Origin: Paraphysoderma sedebokerense
Lineage: Eukaryota; Blastocladiomycota; Physodermatomycetes; Physodermatales; Physodermataceae
Length of the DNA stretch: 64,000 nucleotides
Direction: 5' to 3'
Assembly (NCBI GenBank): GCA_025602915.1
Contig: JAHLJZ010000023.1
Span: 62,001 to 126,000 of the forward strand
Below the pieces are notes generated by a model that worked only from the letters and a program-made list of their open reading frames with translations, was not told where the DNA came from and did not search any database. Position numbers and translations under genes: made by a program. Every line of letters begins with the position of its first letter. Within the stretch, counting starts at the first letter, position 1. Shown here piece after piece: positions 37,989 through 49,853 of the stretch.

Positions 37989-38663
37989 TGAGTTGTGTGT
38001 CGACTTTCGAGAGTTGGCAGATGAGTTGGAAGAGACAATTAGAATAACGGGAGTATCATCTGCATATAGATTCAATACGGCAGCATCGAATGATGTTGGA
38101 TGTGGAATGTTTGCAATACCAATGTAGCGGCGGGATCCTTGTTGCGGCAGCAGTTGATTATGTCACTCGACTGTCCCAATGAAAAGTGCAGCGATTGTGC
38201 TCGCGAACAACTCATCCCCCCACAGGACCACAATTGGGCTGTCTGCAATCTCGGTGACATTCGGGGAAACAATACTAATTTGTACTTTGTACTCCACGCC
38301 TTGAATTTTGGGCTGTTGCGGCTACTTGCAGGAGAAGTCAGAGATGCCACTTAAATATATTAATGTGCACTGCTCTTCTCATATCTGCCGCATATCTTTC
38401 TCTAGATTCAACTTCAATAGAGGTACATATGTATAAATAGAATTTATAAGTACATTATAATGCGCAATCGCATAGTCCGTGATTTTGGGTTGCAATCGTC
38501 AGAGAAATTACGGTCTTGTTCATGTTCAAAGAAATCTGTTCTCTTGACCTGCGCAGTGATAAGTGACACAATGGGTAACTAGTAGTGACAATCACGTGGG
38601 CCGGGTAAATAAGCATTCTCGTCAGTCTAGATTCCCTCGTTCTGCCATACGCTTCAGCACAGA
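37989..38663. promoter_or_regulatory. Divergent promoter region between KEX2 and BMS1, unit 2
   Basis: Copy of 14484-15158; opposite-strand open frames of unknown meaning, no clear element. Confidence 0.45.
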
Positions 38664-41600
38664 ATGGAATCTACGGAACATAAAGCACATCGAAAACCAC
38701 AAGCTGGGCGGAAAGCAGAAAGGAAGAAAGAGAAGGGGCCGAGAAAAAATGCGGAAAAGAATAATCCAAAGGTGTAGTTGTGAGCCCTTCGTGAACTACT
38801 CAGAAGGCAGTTTTTAACTCGAATAATTGGATTCAGGCATTCTCTTTTCAATCAGGGAAGAAAGCAGAAAGAGCGGGACGAAGAAATATGGATATAGAGC
38901 AGAAGAGAATGCATGTGCCGCTGGTTGATCGAAGTTCTCTTGATCCTCCACCAGTTACTATCGCCGTTGTCGGTCCTCCCGGAGTACGATAAATTTCACT
39001 TATTTCAGCTCGTCATGGATAAAAAATCTAAGCCTATTGAATTTTTTCAGACCGGTAAAACCACATTAATAAAATCGCTGGTAAAACGATATACAAAGCA
39101 AAGCTTGAATGAGGTTAAGGGACCAATTAGTGTTGTTGCTGGTACGTCTTGAACCCCTATCATATTTTCCGTTTAAGCGACTGAAGGAGTTGATCTCATG
39201 AATTATATACAGGCAAAAAACGTCGACTTACCTTTATTGAGTGCACAAACGACTTAAACGCTATGATCGACGTTGCAAAAATTGCAGATCTTGTCCTGCT
39301 GCTTATTGACGCTTCATTCGGTTTCGAAATGGAAACCTTCGAATTTCTGAACATACTACAAGTTCACGGTTTTCCTAAAATTATGGGAGTTCTCACCCAC
39401 CTGGATAAATTCAAAGATAATAAGAAGCTGCGGAAAAGAAAAAAAGCTCTAAAACAGCGATTTTGGACCGAAATTTATCAGGGCGCCAAATTATTTTATC
39501 TTTCAGGTGTTATCAATGGGAAATACCCTAAGCAAGAGATTTTAAATTTATCAAGATTTATTTCAGTCATGAAGTTTCGACCTCTAATTTGGAGAAATAC
39601 CCATCCTTATGTCCTTGCCGATCGTGTGGAAGATTTAACAGACCCAGAATTAGTTCGGACACATCCGAAATGTGATCGAACGGTTTCTTTGTATGGCTAC
39701 CTCCGTGGAACTAACATGAAGCAAAACATGAAAGTTCATATTCCCGGAGCTGGTGATTATACAATCTCGTCCTTGACGGCTTTACCCGATCCTTGCCCAC
39801 TACCAGACAAGGTTCGGAAATCTCTGTCGGAAAAGCATAAGCTCATATACGCACCGATGTCTGATGTGGGTGGAATCCTATATGATAAAGATGCGATTTA
39901 TATTCAAGTACCGGGTCAGTTTTCAAAGAAGAATAATGTCGGAGAAGACGAAAGTGAATCAGAAGAGCTGGGTGAAGGCGAAAAGATGGTGATAGATTTG
40001 CAAGATGCAAATGAAACTATTGCAGATCGTATGAAAGGTAGCCAAATGAGAATATTTACGGGGTCTAAACCGGTCGGTGCTGCGGAGCTCGAGTCTGATA
40101 GCAACGATGTTGATCGCGATGAATCGGGAGACTACGACAGTGAAGCTGAAGGGGGAAGAGTTTGGCCGACAGAACAGTCTGAAATCGACGACAATGGTAG
40201 ATTACGACGCCGTGCATTATTTGAAAGTCAAATCGAAGATACAGATGGCAGCGAAGACGAAGAGTCTGATGAGGAGGGAGAAAGCTCCTTTGATGAAGTG
40301 GGATCAAGCTTAATCGGGGAAGACAATCAACCGAATGAATTCCAAGATGGTCAAGTCGAGGATGGCGCCATTGCATATGCGGACAGTGACAGTGATCTAG
40401 GAGACGACTACAATTATAGCCATAGTGAAGGCGAGGGAGAGATCGATGGAGCGATGCGGTGGAAGACAAATCTGACTGAACGAGCTGCTGCTAATTTTTT
40501 GAACGGCCAACGTAAAGTCAATTTGATGAGTTTGGTATATAGCGGGCAGCCCCTCTTTCAGCCGTCCTGTAACAACGAATCCACCAAAGGTTCTGACTCA
40601 GTTGCGGATGATGATTTCTTCATAATTAGTAAACTTGTCGATAATGAAGTCGCCCCGGCCGTAAAGTTGGACCGTGACATATCGAGAATTTACCCGGTTC
40701 AATATGACTTATCTCGTTGGAATGATGAAAACGTTCTTGAGTCTATTCGCAATCGATTTATTACTGGTGATGTTGACGTGGTTGGCGTCAAATCGAACTC
40801 CGGCGGATCTGACGATGAAGTATACGGAGATTTTGAAGATATGGAGACTGGCGCGAAAGTGACGAGCGATGAAGCCACGGAAGGTCTCTCGCCAGAGGAA
40901 GAACTCGCTAAAAAGAAGGAGCTGTTGAAGCAAAAGTTCGATATGGAATATGACGGGGCTGATGATGAGGAGGGAGAGAAGGACAAAACTTTTTACGACA
41001 CCCTGAAAGCGCAACTTAATGCGCAGGCTGACACTAATCGTGCTGAATTTGAAAATGACGATGAATATACGAAGCAAATGGTTCTAGGATTTCAGCCAGG
41101 AACTTACGTTAGAATAGTGCTCGATGATGTTCCATGTGAATTTGTCGAACATTTTGATCCAACTTATCCAGTCATTGTTGGAGGGTTGCTACCGGGTGAA
41201 GATAATTTTGGCTTCCTACAGGTATATTTGACTGACTCGTAGTTCTGTGACACAACGAAACGTTAATATGTTTGATGCCTCTAGGTTCGAATTAAAAAAC
41301 ATAGATGGCATAAGAAGATATTAAAGACCAATGATCCTCTCGTTTTTTCAATTGGTTGGAGGCGTTTTCAATCCCTACCTTTGTACTCACTTGATGATGG
41401 TACCAGGAACAGAATGTTGAAGTATACCCCCGAACATATGCATTGTTTGGCGACGTTTTGGGGGCCGATTACATCGCCCAATACAGGATTTTGTGCTGTC
41501 CAAAGCGTCAACGAAAAATCGGTAAAATATCTCCGTTCGCTTACATTGTCTAAATGGGGATTGAATTTATTAATGATCTTATTTTGTCTTTCATCAGGCA

Positions 41601-42593
41601 AACTTCCGTATTTCTGCGACAGGGACTATCTTAGACATCAACAAATCGACAGAAATTGTTAAAAAATTGAAGTTGACCGGTGTGCCATACAAGATACACA
41701 AAAACACCGCATTCATTAAAGACATGTTTACATCTGCCTTAGAAGTCGCCAAGTTCGAAGGAGCTAGTATCAGAACAGTTTCGGGAATCCGAGGTCAAGT
41801 CAAAAAGCATGTAAACGTATGTCTTTCTACTATCCTTTACGACCAAATAGCTCTATGGACATATTTTCAAAAGCCGAAATTAACCCTATGTAATCTTTGA
41901 CCTTAGAAACCTGAAGGGTGCTTTCGTGCGACGTTTGAAGATAAAATTCTTTTATCAGATATAGTTTTTTTAAGGGCATGGTACCCTGTTAAACCCAAAA
42001 AATTGTATAATCCGGTTACCTCTCTACTTCTTTCAGCCAAAACATCTTGGCAGGGTATGAGGCTGGTGAGGGAAATTCGGCAAGATAATAAGATGATTCC
42101 GGAAAGTAATCCGGACTCAGAGTATAAGGTTTGTTTCTTTCTATCAACACCGCTCCAGCTTGTTTAATTTATACTGACCCTTCTCCTTTAGCCGATTGAA
42201 CGCTCTGTACGCAAGTTCAACCCACTCAAAGTCTCTAAATCATTACAAACAGCTCTTCCATTCGCATCCAAGCCGAAACTTCTTTCTAAATCTAAGCGCC
42301 CTAGTCTATTGCAACGCCGAGCAGTTGTACTTGAACCACAAGAACGCAAGATATCATCATTATTGCAGCAAATTCGAACGCTTAAGAACGAAAAAGAAGC
42401 GAAAAGAAAGGAGAAGGAAAAAGAAAGGAGAAAGGAATATGTTAAGAAACGAGAGAGGGAAGAGGAAAAGAGATCTGGTATTGACAAAGAAAGAAAGAAA
42501 GAATTCTACAGGAAATTAGGGCAAAAAGAGAAAAGCGACATGATTAGGGAAGAGGGACCGAAGCGAAAAAGAAGGAAAGTCAAGGACGATTAA
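38664..42593 (+). CDS. BMS1: BMS1 ribosome-biogenesis GTPase, unit 2
   Basis: Second copy of 15159-19088. N-terminal GTPase domain with intron-split P-loop (VVGPPG + [10 protein letters not shown], near 38965-39065), [20 protein letters not shown] near 39287 and [11 protein letters not shown] near 39385. Acidic middle region 39930-40470, conserved C-terminal half and basic tail to 42593. No disruption was seen in the exons compared. Confidence 0.95.
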
Positions 42594-43584
42594 TGTTGTT
42601 GTTGTGGTATATAGATCTTTAATTTTAATAATAAGTTTTAAACAATCTAACATATCCATATTGGATGAACATAATCAATGTAAACAAGAACTGGTCCAGA
42701 GTTCTATTGACTTGGTATTTCTACATTGTCGAAGATACAAAATTATGCCCGGCTCAAGAATTCAGAATCCAGATATCGACACGATCAATACTTAGGCATC
42801 CTTTCGCCTAACTCTCATCGATATGAAGCAATAGGGAAAACAAACGGAGTCGAATTATGTCACCTTCCAATAAACTTAAGTATGGACCTCATCGTCGGTA
42901 CAGCTCGTCACTATGCGCGGTGGAGTGAACGCGGGGTAAATCAAGTCACCGTCGTCACCAGTAGCTGATTGTTGTCAAATTGTTAAGGCGATAATTGAAA
43001 CAAAGGCTTTGTAATTTCCCCGAAACAAAAAGCACAATTTCGTTACGCTATGCTGGAAAAATACAGCTTAGGTACCAAATTCTGCAGCACCTATCAGTCG
43101 CGTTAATTGCACTGAAATGTTGTTCATTCTTTGTTATCTGTCGTGGACACAAAAATTACAAGGCTTCCAATCAAAAGCAATCAGTTGCAACGGTATATGA
43201 CTATATCTGTGAGCGCACCAATTAATTGGGCCGTTCGCAATCATGCAATTTATGACAATCAAAATTTACTGCGGTGCGAATTGCGATTACGCGTGAAGCA
43301 CCTCAGCTTGCAACTTGGTTAAAGCACCGCAAGCACCAAGCAGTATGCAACGTATATTCACCTTCCATAAATACCAAACTACAATAGCTGCTGTGCATCT
43401 TGAATGCTGACCAATTTAGAATTTCCAATTAATGTTGCCCCATGCTCATTTGTATGTTTCAGGCTTATTACGTATTCTCTCGAAGACTTATAAAAGACAG
43501 CTTGCTCTCCTCATGAGAAATCAAAAAGAATAAGTCTCAGGAAAGACTTTCTTATAGACAGATAGATTTATAGATACATAGAAA
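42594..43584. other. Intergenic, BMS1 to VWD gene, unit 2
   Basis: Copy of 19089-20079, ending in the TATA-containing promoter at 43489. No gene recognised in the rest. Confidence 0.5.
43489..43495 (+). promoter_or_regulatory. TATA box of the VWD gene, unit 2
   Basis: TATAAAA, 90 bp upstream of the start codon at 43585; identical to 19984-19990. Confidence 0.6.
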
Positions 43585-46342
43585 ATGAAGATCACTGCTT
43601 TTTTAGCCGTCCTCTCTTTATTCTGTAACGCTGCTAGCGCTGCGACAGGAGCTGAACTATTTCAATTTGAACCGGCCGTTCTCGAGTTGAATGACTTCAA
43701 TGCTGGCGCCGAAGTTAAAGTTGCTTTGAAGGTGGCTCCGAAAGAGAAGACCACGATTTATTTTGAAGGGCCGGTAAGATTTCGATGATTTTTGGTTTTC
43801 TTTAATTCCATCTAACAAGTTTCATTTAGAACCTGTCCTTTGACAAATGCTCTCTTGATTTCGAACCTGCAACTTACAACACCGCTCAAGTTATCAAGGT
43901 AGTTCCGGTTCCCTATCAAACTGCTGCCCAAGAACCTCGTGAAGTTCCCATGAACTTCAAGTTATGGTCCCCTGGCTATGATGGTCACAATCAAACTGTT
44001 GCATATACTGTCAAGAGAGGCCCCTTGGCCGCCGGCCAATGTAATGTCAACGGAGATCCTCATTACAAAACCTTCGATCAAACTGATGCCCAAACATACC
44101 ATTATCAAGGTAAATTCAATATTATATTGCGAACCCAAATAGTAAAGGAGATCAGACTCTAACCCAGCTACCTGTATAGGCGAGGGCACCTACTATTTGG
44201 TTAGATCCCCTGAACTCACCATCCAAGCATTTCAACAAAAGTGTCATCCCAACACTACCTGCGTGACCAAAATAGCGGTGAGATGTATGTCAGATTTTAA
44301 ATGAAAGAACTGCCGTTCACAGTTGATCTTATCTCTTTCAATTCTCGCAGATGGTAAAACTGTTTTCGTCCTGGACGGTGCCCGCGAAAAGGGTAGCTGC
44401 CTCACAAAAGTTACCGAATTCGACGGAGTCACTGTTGCTCAGAATGTCGAAGGTGCCGGTAAGCAATATTTATACCTAAAAAATTCGATTCCTCTATCTG
44501 ACTTTAGAATTCTGTAGTCGAAAATTACAATTTCGCGTTCAATGGCGGTTCAAACATGAAAGTCAGCATTGCTGAGCTTCCCGAACAGAAGATGCAATAC
44601 ATGAATGTCCTTTTAGATTTAGCCACACATTACAGGAAAAAGGTACGTTTGAACGGAAAGTTTTCTGCAAATAATGCCAACATTCACTCACCTAATATCA
44701 AATAGGTGGACGGGCTTTGTGGTCACTATGATGGTGTCCCAGAAAACGATTATACTGGTAGCGACGGAAAAGTTTATCCTCAATCCACTTGCTTTGAAGA
44801 ATCAAAGAACGATGCTTACAACACCGGTGCCGAATTCAAAAACTCCAACCTATTCAAATTTGCCGAAAGTTGGAGAGTACCTGACAATGACAATATTTTT
44901 ACCTGTGGCGACAAGTGCGCTGGCTCTAACACCTATCCCGTTGCGGGCGATATCAAGGAATGCCAAATTCCTGCTCTTCAAGAACCGAAGAAAGCCGAAC
45001 CACCAGTCTACATTCCCCGAATTCCCGATGGTTACCAAGCGGTCAAATCATGCCCCAGTTATACTCCTGCCCCTATTGCTGTTGAAGCTCCCAAGAATCT
45101 CACATACGAAATCCCAGAAAACGTTTTGAACCAAGCTGCCGAGGGCTGTGTCAACGCTATCCAAGAAATCCCCGAATGCAAAGGTTTAGCCGATGTCAAT
45201 ACTTATCGACAATTGTGTCAATTGGACATCCGAGCGAAACTTAATGCTCAACTCTGTTACAACCTTTATAACTCGAATTGTAAGAGTTTTCCGTTTCTTT
45301 CCAGTTAATATTAAATAACATCTCTAACCTTTTGACCGGCAGATAAAAACATCTGTGCAAAGGCTATCTTATCCAAATGTAAAGAACCTAAGAAAGAAGA
45401 ACGCGAAAAGTATCAAGAAGTCGCTAAACAAAACGGATATGGCAGAAATCCCTGCAATTGTCCCTCCGATGCTACTGTATGTACTCCTACATTTTATTTG
45501 TTCAAATTTACCTAATCTTACGTTTTGTTATTTTGACTCTCCAGTGTACCACCAGCGGATGTGTTTGTACTACTCCGGGCCACACCTTCAGAGATGGAAA
45601 ATGTGTTGCTGTTCAACTTCCCACTGAGATCTACCAAGTACCTGCTGCTCGCCCTGCGCCGACCGATGTGGATCCTGCTCCAAAACTTCCGCCTCCTACA
45701 GATTGCTATAGCAGATCCGCAGAACCTTATACTCCCTCTCAAGCCCCTCCATCTCAAGAAGACAATCAACAACCAAAGGAACAATATGAAGGACAACCTC
45801 CTGCCAAACAAGAACCCACTAGCAACTACGAACCTTCCAGTCCTCCTGCCAAACAAGAACCCACTAGCAACTACGAACCTTCCAGTCCTTCTGCCAAACA
45901 AGAACCCACTAGCAACTACGAACCTTCCAGTCCTCCTGCTAAACAAGAACCCACTAGCAACTACGAACCTTCCAGTCCTCCTGCCAAACAAGAACCCACC
46001 AGCAACTATGAGCCTTCCAGTCCTCCCGCTAAACAAGAACCCACTAGCAACTACCAACCTTCCAGTCCTCCCGCGCAACAGCAACCTGCCGCAAAGTACG
46101 ATAGCCCACCTTCCTATGAACAACCAGAGTCTTATGGTTACGGCTACGGTTCATCTACTGTGGGTGCTGGTTCCCTCCCTATGCAAACACAAGCGGCTGA
46201 TCAGTACAATCCCCAAAAAGAAAGCACCCGAGGTGACAATCCCGAGAATTTACTGGCTCAAACCGCTAACTCAGCTGGTTCAATTCAAGCATCTTTTGGC
46301 TTCGGCTTGGTTGCTACCATGGCTGCATTACTTTTCGTCTAA
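43585..46342 (+). CDS. Secreted, GPI-anchored VWD-domain surface protein, complete
   Basis: Signal peptide MKITAFLAVLSLFCNAASA. Then a beta-sandwich-like region (FEPAVLELNDFNAGAEVKVA ... FEPATYNTAQVIKVVPVP) and a von Willebrand factor type D domain starting CNVNGDPHYKTFDQTDAQTY and holding VDGLCGHYDGVPENDYTG, both diagnostic. A Cys-rich segment (CGDKCAGSNTYPV to CTTSGCVCTTPGHTF) resembles C8/TIL modules. Six 15-residue Pro/Gln/Glu-rich repeats follow, then a Tyr/Gly-rich stretch. The C-terminus (NSAGSIQASFGFGLVATM, then a hydrophobic end at 46339) looks like a GPI-attachment signal. About 760 residues from roughly eight exons. The likely role is a cell-surface or adhesive protein; the repeats would act as a stalk. 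Function and ligand are unknown. Confidence 0.85.
45796..46065 (+). repeat. 45-bp coding minisatellite, six units
   Basis: Six tandem units of 45 bp, each encoding a 15-residue block of the form SPPAKQEPTSNYEPS, with a few synonymous and two amino-acid changes (for example SPSAKQE in unit 3 and NYQPS in unit 6). A degenerate seventh unit follows at 46066. The left tandem copy breaks in this array. Confidence 0.9.
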
Positions 46343-46881
46343 GTTGACTTTTTGACTTAGTTTTATGCATTTTAAATATGCTTGTAACATTGAAATGGAA
46401 CTTGAATTGCTTGTTTATATTATTCAGAGTATATTAGTCTAGGCGTGTACGATATTTGAATTACCTTGTATTTAACACTTGATCTATAAATTGCCTCATT
46501 CAATTTTTAAATTTTTAAATGGTGCAGATCTCTAGTATATCAAAATGAGAAACAATAGTTCCTTACATCGAAGACGCGACCTTGATGCACGCAGCACGAT
46601 ATCCTATCCATCCGAGGAAACTGGCAGAGCTTTTCATTCGCTATCATATACTCAGACTTTTGAAAAGATATACGCTCTAATTATATAGGGGAATGATTGA
46701 CATATTCGCAATTAACACAACTAACATTAACAGCATAAAACAGTGAATACAAATCTGCCAATGGCAATTTCCCAAAGAACACGGCCACGGGCCATCTTCC
46801 TGCTCAAAGCGCACTTCCTAAGTCAACAGATCACATCCAGTCTCTTCACATTTGCTCTTTCTTTTTATTATAATCGACGTC
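46343..46881. other. Intergenic, VWD gene to sulfotransferase
   Basis: 539 bp, AT-rich, with an ATTATATA stretch near 46680 that might be a promoter element. No gene recognised. Confidence 0.5.
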
Positions 46882-48414
46882 ATGTCATCTTACTACTTTC
46901 CATCACAAGCATATCAGCGCCCGAATGCACCACAGTACAACCAACAGAATAGCTATTCCAACACTTTTCTACCTTATCAATCCCTTCCTCCAAGACCGCC
47001 TCCAAAATCCAAGAGGATATCAACCGGGATTTCTCTATTGATTATCGTGACTTCTATCGCTATACCGGTTGTATTAGCTTATACAGTTGCGGGTTACCTC
47101 ACTTCTTATGCGGAGAACCAGAGCGCCCGCACTACAACTTTTGTCGGCGAAAGCGATGTCGGCAGTCTGGCAGGTGCATTGCTTGGAGATGAAGGAGTTT
47201 TAGCGGAGAGCATGTTGGATTATGTAGTTGGTGGGAATGCAGGAAAAGAGCAGAAAGAATCTATAGTTAAATGCGGTGTTAAAGATGGTATGATCTCATC
47301 ACAGTCCGAAACCAAACTCAACGACCGAGGTCTAAAACTGTATTAACATGTTCACTCCATATTTGTTTGACTAATTACAGCAAAATGGAGAGGCAGAGCT
47401 AAGAACTTTTCGACTCCTTTCAATCGCATTGCTTTGGCATCATATCCCCGGTCGGGCAACACATTTCTTCGGACTTACCTTGAACGACTCTTTGGGATTT
47501 ACACCGGCTCCATCCAGAACGACACCCGACTTGGCCAAGTATTTCCAGGAGAAGGGCACACATCGCCATCAAAAGTTTTATTTGTCAAAACACATGAACC
47601 ATTTTTTTATAAGCCAACCACAGATGACATCCCGTACGATGCTGCCATTTACATAGTTAGAAATCCATTTGAAAGTATCATGAGCTTCTGGCATTACTTG
47701 AAAACTAAAAGGCATGACGGAAGTATCTCAAACGGGGATGATAGTGAAATAGGTCTAGAGAGAATGAGAAAAGTATTTGCGGAGCCCATGAATAGAGCGT
47801 GGATCATGATGAGCGCGAAAAATTGGTTGAATCATGCTCAATATTGGCAAGTGGAGGAACAAGCGTACGAGGTAGATATGTCACTTAATGCGGAATCAGA
47901 GATTCCAACAGCAAAACTCTACCACGCCCGCGATTCAGAAGAAATAGAAGAAAAGTCTTTCATTACAGAGCCTATCCTTCCTGCATCCGATCCTTCTTCG
48001 AAATCATCAGCATCATCCCCATCCGCGTCGGCTCCGAAATGCCTGATTGATTCTACCCAACCGCCCACTCGTATTTGCCGTTCATTCCAGCCGTCAAAGT
48101 TTTTAACCATTCGATATGAAGATTTATTAACTCAACCGATGACGGAACTCGAACGCATCGTTTCATTTATGTCGTTACAGAACGATCCCTATATCAAGGC
48201 TAGATTAGATTGCATCAGAGACACGCATGACGAACGGGAAAAGGAAAAATTGAGTGTGCTCAAAAGACGAGGCAAGAGCGACGGCGTTGAAGTGAAAGGT
48301 GTTTGGGGCCGTGTTGTAATTGACGAGGTCAAGAAAGTGACAAAAGAGGGACTTTGCAGATTTGGGTACGAAGGGTGGGTTGAAGGAATATTGGGTGTTC
48401 CCGTTGCTTGCTGA
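46882..48414 (+). CDS. Type II membrane sulfotransferase (WSCD/carbohydrate sulfotransferase-like)
   Basis: Two exons (46882-47287, 47381-48414) give 479 residues in exact frame. A short Pro-rich cytosolic N-terminus is followed by one signal-anchor helix (ISLLIIVTSIAIPVVLAYTV) and a lumenal catalytic domain. The PAPS 5'-phosphosulfate loop is SYPRSGNTFLRTYLERLFGI and the 3'-phosphate motif is AAIYIVRNPFESIMSFWHY. Later, FLTIRYEDLLTQPMTELERI matches the 'RYEDL' segment of sulfotransferases. The PRSGNT(F/W)LR..LE..(T)GI pattern is that of WSCD-type enzymes. A Ser/Pro/Ala-rich insertion (about 47990-48060) interrupts the fold. It probably transfers sulfate to a glycan in the Golgi; the acceptor is unknown. 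Confidence 0.82.
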
Positions 48415-48620
48415 GCACCCCTTGTGAAGTGTCCATTAAGCAGCAGTGCCCGTATCCTCATTTGTCATAAATCATCCATTTTTTATTGATTAGATTCATT
48501 TGCCATGCAATTAAATTACAGCAGTTTGTCATGCATCCCTGTATATACTTCTACTCGCGCCACCGTAAAAAAATATCTAGTCCTCCGTCATTTCCGCTTC
48601 TGCTAACACTCCACTTCATT

Positions 48621-49310
48621 ATGGCTTCCTTCAATTCTCGGAGACGACAATTTTTTCCTTCGTCCATTACAAAGCTAGTCTCGAGGCGGCCTTTTTTGTT
48701 TTTCGGACTGCCGTTGATCACCGTCATCGTTGCTGGATCATTTGCTTTAAGTGAATTAACGCAGACAAAAGTCGACTATAACAAACAGAAAGTTCAGCAG
48801 GTAGGTTTTAGCTATTATTGAAATTATAGCAGTAATTGGAAAAACCTTTGATCATGGTTGACATATTCATGATCGTCTATAAAATTTCACCTTTGCTGGC
48901 CTGTCATTCCAATATCAACCTACTTTAATTCGAATGCTGATTATACATTTGTTATGAATTCAGGTCTCGGAAGATGAAGATACTAAATATATCAAAAAGC
49001 GCAAGTTTTCTCTGCAAGAGGAGTATTGGGTTTGTTTCTCGGTTTAACTTTTTCTTTTGGTTGATTGATTTCTCTTGAAATGTATATCATTTTTTTCCTT
49101 ATTACAAACTAAATTGTGGCTGCGCTCGCTGAACTAATCGTTCGCATTTTGAATTGCTCAATCTTTGATTCAATTAAACAGAAATTGCAGACAGGGATTG
49201 ACATAGACAATTGGGATATGGTTCCGGCTCCTAAAATACCGGATCCGTATGCTGAAATTGACCGACTGCAGCAGGAGAACAACCGGACGGCGCCTACTCC
49301 TTCCTCCTGA
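48621..49310 (+). CDS. COX16: COX16, cytochrome c oxidase assembly factor
   Basis: Small inner-membrane protein that helps deliver copper-loaded Cox2 for complex IV assembly. Three exons (48621-48800, 48964-49029, 49182-49310) give 124 residues in exact frame. The N-terminus is basic, then the family signature RRPFLFFGLPLITVIVAGSF as the single transmembrane helix, then YNKQKVQQVSEDE, then KRKFSLQEEYWKLQ, then DNWDMVPAPKI, all in the order of known COX16 proteins. Length matches the family (about 110-140). Intron 2 uses a GTTTGT donor. Confidence 0.9.
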
Positions 49311-49853
49311 ATTTTCTATTTATTATCTCAATTTAACCGAACTATCTGATTAGAAATTTGAGTAATCAGGCAGGGTAAAAGTAATCGAGTCGACTTTCAA
49401 ATGGATCGATGTGCTGTATCCCTTGGGATGGGCAGTTAACAACTGTCCCGACGATCACCCTGAGAATTTTTCTGGTAGCTGTATCAATCAATTTACTGGC
49501 AAGATGTAACTTTGATAGGAGGATGGATGATATAGTAAGCCAATATGGTAATACGGCATCTCAACCGTTTCAAATTTTGTATAAATGATGAACCTAGAAT
49601 TCCCTAAGGATTTGACAACGGAAGACTCAAATATATTTGGTTTGCAGAAAGCCAAAATTGCGCCTCTGCCAGATGTAGCTGTCTTAGTTCTGGCAGCTTT
49701 CCGAAAATCTAAGATCCAGGACGAGCAAACGATACCATCGACGGGACATGACGCATTCCCAACTTAAATACTGAATTACAGATTTCGCCAAAACGACAAT
49801 CTATTGCTTCCCTTCTTTTATTATGCTATGCTCTGTGGAGATAATCTTGATCT
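49311..49853. other. Intergenic between convergent COX16 and TIM54
   Basis: 543 bp holding the two 3' ends. A 60-codon open frame at 49585-49767 has no recognisable similarity and no gene-like context. Confidence 0.55.

Larger units (their letters stand above)
22356..45860. repeat. Tandem duplication, unit 2 (complete, 23,505 bp)
   Basis: Second direct copy. It starts at the junction with the 3' half of a tRNA-Pro and ends inside the 45-bp repeat array of the VWD gene, where it passes without a break into single-copy flanking DNA. The first 1150 bp (22356-23505) hold the tRNA fragment, an intergenic stretch and the 3' end of HP1; their partners in unit 1 lie outside the window. Either a very recent segmental duplication or an assembly duplication would look like this. 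Confidence 0.9.

Noticed and set aside
49585-49767. 60-codon open frame between COX16 and TIM54
   Set aside because: No similarity, sits between two convergent 3' ends; likely chance.
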